A stretch of DNA of 64,000 nucleotides. It comes from Sva-07 sp963707515. Lineage in GTDB: Bacteria > Actinomycetota > Acidimicrobiia > Acidimicrobiales > Ilumatobacteraceae. The stretch is from contig CAVPQI010000001.1 in assembly GCA_963707515.1 (NCBI GenBank), positions 558,001-622,000 of the forward strand. The letters run 5' to 3'. Below are positions 9,933 through 16,426 of this stretch, one piece after another. Position numbers and translations under genes: made by a program. Positions within the stretch are counted from its first letter, which is position 1, and each line of letters opens with the position of its first letter. Under the pieces are notes generated by a model that saw only the letters and a program-made list of their open reading frames with translations, did not search any database and was not told the origin of the DNA.

Positions 9933-10368
9933 GATTCCCCCGAGGCGTCGCCGGCGATGTCGACCGTGAACTCGTCGGGCAGGCCGGACAGGTCACGGCG
10001 GCCTGCGTGTGGCCCTCCTGGTTGATCCGCCGGTAGAGGTCCTGGAGGAACGCCAGGTCGGACGCGAACAGGTTCTCGACGACGCACGTGTCGACCTCGG
10101 GCAGCGTGCCGAGCTTGGTGATCGTCCGCGTCAGCAGGAGCACCGTGAGGTACGACTCGTTCTCGCGGACCCGCGGGTCGGACTGCGGGTAGATCTCGTC
10201 GTGGGCCGTGGCGAGGCGCATCGTGCCGTCCGGTGGACGGTGCCCGTGCGCGTCGACGTAGCCGCGCGGCAGCACGAACTCGAACTCGGTCTGCAGGTCG
10301 CCCCGGGCCGGCGTTCGGAGCCGCCGACGCGGCGCGGTCTGCCGGCTCGCAGCGATCGTGGCGCTCAT
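9929..10368 (-). CDS. Phage tail assembly protein-like (chaperone type)
   Basis: The frame starts at ATG 10368, overlapping the tube gene stop by one base. The core reads TEFEFVLPRGYVDAHGHRPP, then TMRLATAHDEIYPQSDPRV and SYLTVLLLTRTITKLGTLPE, and VVENLFASDLAFLQDLYRRI. This pattern is conserved next to the tube gene in actinobacterial eCIS loci and resembles phage tail assembly proteins. Near 9985 a CPxC motif begins, and the frame must shift by one base to reach the expected end DEFTVDIAGDASGES with its stop at 9929. It probably helps tube or sheath assembly rather than staying in the particle. Confidence 0.65.
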
Positions 10369-10832
10369 CACGCACCCGCTGGATCGTCTCGTAGATCAGC
10401 GTGCCATTCCTGCTGCAGGACCTCGTTGCCACCGGCTCGCAGCGGGCTCAGTGATGCACTTCGTCGGCCAGGCGTTCTCGAGGTAGTAGCGGGCGACGGG
10501 CTTGTTCTCGGCGTCGTACATGACGAGCGAGCAGCTCTTGCGGGCCTGCTCCATCATCCCCGCCTGGGCAGCCTCGAGCCACGAGTTCATCTCCAGGTTG
10601 GCGCCCATCGCCATCTTGAACTTGACGTCATGGTTGGCGCTTCGGGTCGCCCGGCGACTTGGATGACGCGCACCCCGTCGTCGGTGGACTCGTTGAGCTC
10701 GATCACGTCGATCTCGGTCGAGATCCCCTGGAGCTCGGAGAAGCTGGCGATCTCGACGCCGTCGATGCTGATGCCGAATCGGATCGCCGCGACGGGTGAT
10801 CTGCGGGCATGGTGCGACACCTTGCTGGTCAT
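10368..10832 (-). CDS. Main tail tube protein (Afp1/5-type), frameshifted
   Basis: The start ATG 10832 overlaps the sheath stop by four bases. The first part reads IRFGISIDGVEIASFSELQG and ISTEIDVIELNESTDDG, typical of the eCIS inner tube. The frame then breaks near 10630 and resumes with MAMGANLEMNSWLEAAQAGM and ARKSCSLVMYDAENKPVARY. Further one-base shifts near 10437, 10410 and 10378 are needed to reach GGNEVL and the usual ending TLIYETIQRV. Once corrected it would be about 150 residues. It is third in similarity to the two tube proteins downstream. Confidence 0.75.
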
Positions 10833-12462
10833 CGGCTCATCACCTGGTGGTCGGGACTTCTGGTCGGCTCGACTCCGGCCACCTCACCACCGTTGGTCGT
10901 GGGAACTTCCGTCGGCGTCACTCCTCGAGCGCCGGCGCCGCCGTAGAACTGGCTGATGCGGAACACCACGAACTCGGCCGGCTTCACCGGGGCGATGCCG
11001 ATCTCGACGGTCAGGATGCCCGGCATCGCGGTTCTCGGGCGGGTTGTTCTCCTCGTCGCACTTGACGAAGAACGCCTCGGCCTGGCGTGCGCCCGAAGAG
11101 GGCGCCGTCGCGCCAGACCCGGCGCAGGAACATCGTGACCGTGCGCGTCACCGAGTCCCAGAGCTTCAGGTCGTTCGGCTCGAAGACGACCCACTGGGTG
11201 CCGCCGAGGATCGACTCCTCGACGAAGTTGAACAGGCGGCGCACGTTGAGGTAGCGCCACTCCGGGTCGCTCGACAGCGTGCGGGCGCCCCAGATGCGGA
11301 TGCCCTGGCCGGGGAACGAGCGGATGCAGTTGATGCCGTCGGGTTGAGCTGGTCGTGCTCGCCCTTGGTGATGTTGCAGCTCGAGGCGACAGCGCGCCAC
11401 GGATGACCTCGTTGGCCGGCGCCTTGTGGACGCCGCGGGTGTCGTCGTTGCGGGCCCAGACGCCGGCCACGTGGCCGCCGGCGGCACGAACGACGCCCTT
11501 GCCCTGCACCGGGTCCATGACCTTGACCCACGGCCAGTACAGCGCGGCGTACTTGGAGTCGTAGCCGGTGATCGTCGACGCGCCAGTCCTTGACCTGCTG
11601 GGCGTTGAGGCCCGGCGGCGTGTCGAGGATCGCCACCCGGTCGCCCATCAGCTCGCAGTGGGCGATCATCGCCAGCTGCACCGCCTTGACGCCCTCGACG
11701 TCGATGATGCCCCTGCTGGTAGGCCGCCATCAGGTCGGGCACGACGAGCATCGTGACGTCGTCGACCGCCTCGAGGCCGGCGAAGCCGGTGCGGTCGGCG
11801 GCGTCGCCGATGTAGTCGTTCGGGGCGACGCGCGATCGCGCCGGGCAGCGCCGTGCCGCCGACCAGCTCGACGGTCGTCGCGCGCCGGCATCACCGTCGC
11901 GCCCCGGGTCTCCTCGAGCGATGATCAGCTGCGACTCGTCCTTGACGCGGGTCACGACGTTGTTCGGACCCTTGCGACAGCGTGACGTTGTCGAAGACCT
12001 CTTCGGGCTGGTCCGGGGCCCGGACGATCAGCTTGAAGCGTGTCGTCGGCGGGCTCGCTGGCGTCCGCGACCTCGACCGAGATGCGGTCACCGCTCGCCG
12101 CCCGGGGCTCGCCTTGACCGTGAACGGGCATGCGATCGCCCTCGGCCGGGGGCAGCTCGCCGGCTGCCGTCGGGAGCTCGCCCGGCTGGCCGTCGTCGCC
12201 GGCGCCGATGCGCACGACGTAGGCGACGCCTCCGCCGTTGAGGAAGTAGGCGTAGACCGAGTGGGCGAGGTAGGAGCCCTCGATGAAGCCGCCGAAGGTG
12301 TTGACGAACTGGGTCCAGTTGGTGACGAGGATCGGCTCGTTGACAGGGCCCGGCGGCGGCGAACCCGACGAACGCGGCGACGGCGGTGCCGACGCCCTCG
12401 ATCGGCTTGGAGCCGGAGGACACCTCTTCCATGTAGACGCCGGGTGACAGGTAGGTCGGCAC
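10829..12462 (-). CDS. Contractile sheath protein, about fifteen one-base indels
   Basis: The first gene of the leftward operon. GTG 12462 has a good ribosome site (AGAAGGGA) upstream and begins VPTYLSPGVYMEEVSSGSKP, the canonical sheath N-terminus. The C-terminal half carries IRSFPGQGIRIWGARTLSSD and NVRRLFNFVEESILGGTQWV, then VEIGIAPVKPAEFVVFRISQ, all classic eCIS sheath segments. The frame shifts at about 12344, 12129, 12104, 12038, 11974, 11917, 11882, 11831, 11711, 11576, 11386, 11376, 11340, 11084 and 11020. Most are single extra bases; about two are missing bases. Between shifts the family sequence is intact. Corrected length is about 540 residues. As read, it could not make a sheath. 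Confidence 0.85.
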
Positions 12463-12665
12463 GATTCTCGATCCCTTCTCGAGTCGGTTGCGGGCGGTTC
12501 TGGTGGCGGCACGGTGTGCTGCGTCGGACCGCACGATCTGCGTTGTCATCGTGAGCCACGGGTGCGCCGCCGGTGAGGGGGCGGACGGACATCCGTTCGG
12601 GCACCGAGGTGTGCCCCAACGGACGTCGCCGCGGTCACTGGCGCCACGCCGCTGCCGCCGTCAGG
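12463..12665. promoter_or_regulatory. Divergent promoter region between sheath operon and DUF4255 gene
   Basis: About 200 bases separate the two divergently transcribed halves of the injection-system locus, so both promoters should lie here. The only firm element is the ribosome binding site of the sheath gene at about 12,466-12,476. I see no convincing -10/-35 pair or palindrome. Confidence 0.4.
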
Positions 12666-13388
12666 GTGGACGTCGTGATCGAACACGCAGACAACGCCCT
12701 CGAGCAGTGGCTCCGGGCGACCGCCGGAGTGACCACGGTCGAGTTCGGCGACACGGCGACCAGCGACACGGCGAGCAGCGACACGGCGACCAGTGGCGCG
12801 GGCCCGTCGGGCGATGCCGGGTCTGCCGGGTCACGCCGCTCGGGCGCCACGGCACCCGTCGCCAGGATCACGTTGTTGACGCTGGCCGAGAAGGTGGACC
12901 GCCGTGACCGCGAGGTCGCCGACGTCCGCGACGGCGACGGCCGGGTCACCGCCCGGCAACGAGCGCTGCGCTGGTTCGAGCTCGACTACCGCATCGCCAT
13001 CGGCGGCGACCCCCGCGACGCCCACCAGCTCCTCGGCGCCCTCGTGCAAGCGCTCGTCGACGACGACGTGATCGCCGCCGAGCACCTGCCCGAGGCGCTC
13101 GGTGCGCTCGACGTGCCGCTGGAGATCGAACTGCGCTCGGCGCCCGTGTCGGGTCGCGACGGCCCCGGCATCACCGTCCGCCTCGTCGTTCCGGTCCGCC
13201 CTCGCGCCGATGTCGAGATCGCCGAGCCCGTGCACCAGCTCGACCTCGAGATGTCTCCCCCGCCGCGGCGCCGGGCCGGACCGGGAACCGACGACGAGGT
13301 GCTCCTCGCCGACCGCAAGTGGACGACGGTGCGCCGCCGCGAGATGATCACCGCACCGAGCGACCACCGCCCCGAGGCGTCGGCCTGA
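12666..13388 (+). CDS. DUF4255 (Pvc16-like) tail terminator protein
   Basis: About 240 residues from GTG 12666; a longer frame to 12573 is possible but its extra residues do not look like the family. The N-terminus VIEHADNALEQWLRATAG and the segment around residue 115, HQLLGALVQALVDDDVI followed by LPLEIELRSAP-like sequence, match DUF4255. This family caps the distal end of the tube and sheath. Residues 28-45 are a low-complexity Asp-Thr-Ala-Ser insert encoded by three near-identical 15-bp repeats at about 12,749-12,795. It is followed one base later by the DUF4280 gene. Confidence 0.75.
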   Translation: MDVVIEHADNALEQWLRATAGVTTVEFGDTATSDTASSDTATSGAGPSGDAGSAGSRRSGATAPVARITLLTLAEKVDRRDREVADVRDGDGRVTARQRALRWFELDYRIAIGGDPRDAHQLLGALVQALVDDDVIAAEHLPEALGALDVPLEIELRSAPVSGRDGPGITVRLVVPVRPRADVEIAEPVHQLDLEMSPPPRRRAGPGTDDEVLLADRKWTTVRRREMITAPSDHRPEASA

Positions 13389-13389
13389 C

Positions 13390-13779
13390 ATGGGCATCGC
13401 CGTTGCCGCCGGGGCGATGATGTCGTGTTCGTTCGGCGTCGCCCCGAGCGCCCTGAGCGTGCTGCCGGACGGCCGGGTGACCGCCGACGGGGTGCCGATG
13501 GCCACGATCATGGACCACAAGCCGAACGTCAACATCGCCCCGTTCGGGATGTGCACGACGCTCTCCAACCCGCAGGTCGCCGCGGCGACGTCGGCGGCGC
13601 AGGGCGTGCTGACACCGCAGCCGTGCGTGCCGGTGACCACCACGCCGTGGGCGCCCGGTGCCACCGGGGTGATGGTCGCCAACAAGCCGGCGCTGACGTC
13701 GTCGAGCACCTGCACCTGCATGTGGGGCGGCGTCATCACGATCTCCAACCCGGGCACCCGCACGACCCAGGCCACGTGA
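13390..13779 (+). CDS. DUF4280 (PAAR-like) spike tip protein
   Basis: A 129-residue protein beginning GIAVAAGAMMSCSFGVAPSA, with MDHKPNVNIAPFGMCTT and PCVPVTTTPWAPGAT, and ending SSTCTCMWGGVITISNPG. These are the diagnostic blocks of DUF4280, a PAAR-like domain with metal-binding Cys and His residues that sharpens the VgrG spike. Cysteines at 13, 55, 77, 106 and 108 are good metal ligands. It starts two bases after the DUF4255 gene. Its stop TGA overlaps the ATG of the first micro-ORF of the tandem array (TGATG). Confidence 0.9.
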   Translation: MGIAVAAGAMMSCSFGVAPSALSVLPDGRVTADGVPMATIMDHKPNVNIAPFGMCTTLSNPQVAAATSAAQGVLTPQPCVPVTTTPWAPGATGVMVANKPALTSSSTCTCMWGGVITISNPGTRTTQAT

Positions 13780-14125
13780 TGAGCCAGCGGCCCGGCCCCC
13801 GGTCCGTTCCCTCATCGGGTCGTCGCAGGAGGCGGACGCAATGAGCGACCGGCCCCGCCTCCGGTCCGTTCCCTCATCGGGTCGTCGCAGGAGACGGACG
13901 CGATGAGCGACCGGCCCCGCCTCCGGTCCGTTCCCTCATCACGCCGTCGCAGGAGGCGGACGCAATGAGCGACCGGCCCCGCCTCCGGTCCGTTCCCTCA
14001 TCACGCCGTCGCAGGAGGCGGACGCGATGAGCGACCGGCCCCGCCTCCGGTCCGTTCCCTCATCGGGTCGTCGCAGGAGGCGGACGAAATGAGCGACCGG
14101 CCCCGCCTCCGGTCCGGCCGCTCAT
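13779..14125 (+). repeat. 62-bp tandem array, five full units plus a decayed sixth, each an RBS plus 21-codon micro-ORF
   Basis: Units start at 13779, 13841, 13903, 13965 and 14027, with a partial one at 14089. Each begins ATGAGC and contains an AGGAGG-type Shine-Dalgarno sequence eight bases before the next ATG (AGGAGA before the third). The 21-codon frame in each ends in a TGA that overlaps the next unit's ATG (ATGA). The predicted peptides all read MS, Q or D, RP, then RSVPSS, an Arg run of five or six, T and a final Q, R or K. The same DNA carries an inverted repeat (GACCGG, eight bases, CCGGTC), so the array may instead, or also, act as a hairpin terminator between the convergent DUF4280 and LuxR genes. 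Unit differences are few, which suggests recent amplification. Confidence 0.85.
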
Positions 14126-14136
14126 CGCGGGCGGGG

Positions 14137-14763
14137 TCAGATGACGCCGGCGCGCATCGCGTAGGCGACGGCGTGCGACCGGTTGCGCAGTTGCAGACGG
14201 CTGGTGACGTCGTGGATCACGTTCTTGATCGTCCGTTCCGAGTACGCCAGCTGGCCGGCGATGTCGGCGGTGTCGCATCCGTCGGCGAGCAGCCGCAAGA
14301 CGTCGACCTCGCGGTCGGTGAACCCGGTCGGCCCGATCCCCCGCGGTGCCAGCACCCGGTTCTGCACCCGGCTCATCTGCTCGAGCAACCGCCCCAGCAG
14401 GTCCGGTGCCATCGAACCCTCGCCACGAGCCGCCGAGACGACGGCGGCCGCGAGCCGCTCCGGCGTCGCCTCGGTGCGTCGCAACAGGGCGCCGATGCCG
14501 AGCTCCACAGCGCACATCAGCGCGCCGTCGTCGATGGTCGTGCACACGGCGACCACGGCGCCACAACCGCCTCGGCGGACCGAACGCACCGTGCATCGCG
14601 CCGCTTCGTCGAGCGACTCGACGACCACGACGACGACGTCCGGTTCGTCGGTGTGGAAGACGTCGAGCACGTAGACCTCCGGTCGCCCGCGCATCTGACT
14701 CGCCACACCCGCCTCGGTGATCGGATCCGTTCCCAACACACGTACGGAAAGTCGAGCAGTCAT
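14137..14763 (-). CDS. LuxR/NarL-type regulator with atypical receiver domain
   Basis: About 208 residues. The C-terminal 65 residues are a LuxR helix-turn-helix (TDREVDVLRLLADGCDTADI, then SERTIKNVIHDVTSRLQLRN). The N-terminal part resembles a response-regulator receiver (VRVLGTDPITEAGVASQM), but the strand that should end in the phosphorylated Asp reads DVVVVVVES, with Glu in its place. No sensor kinase is nearby. Its place between the PAAR-like gene and the membrane protein gene suggests it controls the injection-system locus. ATG 14763 is a choice; an in-frame TTG lies at 14778. Confidence 0.75.
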   Translation of the reverse strand: MTARLSVRVLGTDPITEAGVASQMRGRPEVYVLDVFHTDEPDVVVVVVESLDEAARCTVRSVRRGGCGAVVAVCTTIDDGALMCAVELGIGALLRRTEATPERLAAAVVSAARGEGSMAPDLLGRLLEQMSRVQNRVLAPRGIGPTGFTDREVDVLRLLADGCDTADIAGQLAYSERTIKNVIHDVTSRLQLRNRSHAVAYAMRAGVI

Positions 14764-14860
14764 CTTCTGGAACCCCAATCTTCCTCTCGGCGCGTCCGGC
14801 GCCGTCTCCCTGTGGTGTCCGTCCGAGGTAAGTGGAGCGTGGGACCGCAGCGCTGATACA

Positions 14861-14891
14861 CCCTGAGTGTCCGATCGGCCACTCGTCAGGG
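14861..14891. promoter_or_regulatory. Imperfect inverted repeat in LuxR/membrane-protein intergenic region
   Basis: CCCTGA-GTG on the left faces CAC-TCG-TCAGGG on the right around a ten-base centre. It lies about 100 bases from each of the divergent starts (14763 and 14999), where an operator for the neighbouring LuxR-type regulator would be expected. The assignment is by position only. Confidence 0.3.
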
Positions 14892-14998
14892 CAGCACACG
14901 TCGGTTCCCGATCGGGCGGTCACGGCGGCGCAGTCGTGCATCGCGGCGTGCACCCGCGGACGTGGACCGGTCGGCCGGGCGGTGCTTGGTTGGGATCG

Positions 14999-16423
14999 AT
15001 GGGTACCACCGTTTCGCTCTCCGACGCCGACCTCGCCGTCGACCCGGGATCGTCGATCACCACGACGATGCGGGTCCGCAACACCGGCGAGGTCGTCGAC
15101 CAGATCACCTTCCAACCGTTGGGCGACGCGGCCCGATGGATCCGCGTCGAACCGCCCTCGGTCCGCCTCTTCCCGAACACCGACGAGGTGGTCACGGTCT
15201 CGATCACGCCGCCGCGTGAGCCGTCGAGCCCGCCCGGGGCGACGGACTGGGCGGTGCGCGCCCAACCACAAGAAGATCCCCAGGGCAGTGCCGTCGCCGA
15301 AGGCACGGTGAACGTCGGCATGTTCGCCGACGTGGGCGCCGAGATGCAGCCCGAGATCGGGCACGGTCGCCTGCGCGGCCGCTACGAGCTGGCGATCGAC
15401 AACCGCGGCAACGTGCCCGTGCCCATCCGGGCTACGGGAACCGACGCCGAGCAGTCGCTGGAGATCGACATCAACCCGCCGATCATCGACTGCGAACCGG
15501 GCTCCGCCCGGTTCGCCACGATCAAGGTCAAGCCGGCCAAGCGGATCTGGAAGGGCCAGCCGAAGACCTACGCCTTCGAGATCCTCGCCGAGCCGCAGAT
15601 CCTCGCTCCCGAGGCGCCACCGCCCACGGCGCCGGGCGAGCTCCCGTCGCCGACCACCGGCGGCGGGACGGCGCTGCTGGAGGCTCCGGCACCCCCAGCC
15701 ACCCCATCGTTGCCAGCCGTGGCACCGATCACGCTCACCGGCACCTACGTGCAGGTGCCGATCCTCCCGTCGTGGTTCTGGAAGGCGGTGATTGCCGTCG
15801 TCGCCCTGGCGGTGCTGCTGTTCGTGCTCTGGCAGACGTTGTTCAAGTCGACGATCGAGTCGGCTGCCCGCGAGACGGCGCTCGAGGAGACCGAGGCGAT
15901 CGAGGCGGACGTGGCGGCGATCGACGAGAAGGTCGACGAGGCAGCGGTCGCGGACGCGGCCCAGAAGCAGCAGACCGCCGAGGACATCGCCACCCTCGAA
16001 GAGCAGAACGCGGGTGCCGAGACGTCCGGTGGCGCCCTCGGCAACGTGTTCAACGAGACGACCGAACCGGCGAACTTCCGTCTCAGCGTGAGCGCCGCAC
16101 CGGGCGCCAGCGCGACCACGCTCGCCTCGACGCTGCCCGCCGGCACGACGTTCGCCTTGACCGACGTGATCCTCCAGAACCCCCGAGGCGACAACGGGAT
16201 CATCTCGGTGCAGCTCGGCGGTGTGCCGATCATCGAGTCGTCGCTCGGCAACTTCCGCGACCTCGACTTCCACTTCGTGGCCCCCTACGTGTCCGACGGT
16301 TCGAGCCCGTTGAGCGTGGTCGTCGAGTGCGATCTCGTGCAGATCCCCGCCGACGGCGGGTGCTCGCCTGCCGTCTCGTTCTCGGGCTTCGAGACCGTGT
16401 CGACTGCCCCGGCAGGCGGCTGA
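14999..16423 (+). CDS. Single-pass membrane protein of the eCIS locus (CisA-like candidate)
   Basis: A 474-residue protein from ATG 14999. Residues 1-200 are two Ig-like beta domains of the COG1470 type (SLSDADLAVDPGSSITTTMR; later YELAIDNRGNVPVP). A Pro-rich linker follows, then one transmembrane helix at about 258-282 (WKAVIAVVALAVLLFVLW). After it come a highly charged Glu/Ala coiled coil (about 283-340) and a C-terminal beta domain of about 130 residues. Topology would place the Ig domains in the cytoplasm and the C-terminus outside. Streptomyces injection-system loci encode a membrane protein, CisA, with this kind of layout that docks particles to the membrane. Homology here is inferred from layout and context only. 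Confidence 0.6.
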   Translation: MGTTVSLSDADLAVDPGSSITTTMRVRNTGEVVDQITFQPLGDAARWIRVEPPSVRLFPNTDEVVTVSITPPREPSSPPGATDWAVRAQPQEDPQGSAVAEGTVNVGMFADVGAEMQPEIGHGRLRGRYELAIDNRGNVPVPIRATGTDAEQSLEIDINPPIIDCEPGSARFATIKVKPAKRIWKGQPKTYAFEILAEPQILAPEAPPPTAPGELPSPTTGGGTALLEAPAPPATPSLPAVAPITLTGTYVQVPILPSWFWKAVIAVVALAVLLFVLWQTLFKSTIESAARETALEETEAIEADVAAIDEKVDEAAVADAAQKQQTAEDIATLEEQNAGAETSGGALGNVFNETTEPANFRLSVSAAPGASATTLASTLPAGTTFALTDVILQNPRGDNGIISVQLGGVPIIESSLGNFRDLDFHFVAPYVSDGSSPLSVVVECDLVQIPADGGCSPAVSFSGFETVSTAPAGG

Positions 16424-16426
16424 GCC

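Noticed and set aside
12749..12795. 15-bp repeats as a separate regulatory array
   Set aside because: They are in frame within the DUF4255 gene and encode a simple Asp-Thr-Ala-Ser insert.
13779..14125. The 62-bp array as a CRISPR
   Set aside because: The units are contiguous with no unique spacers, each unit is coding-like, and no cas genes are near.
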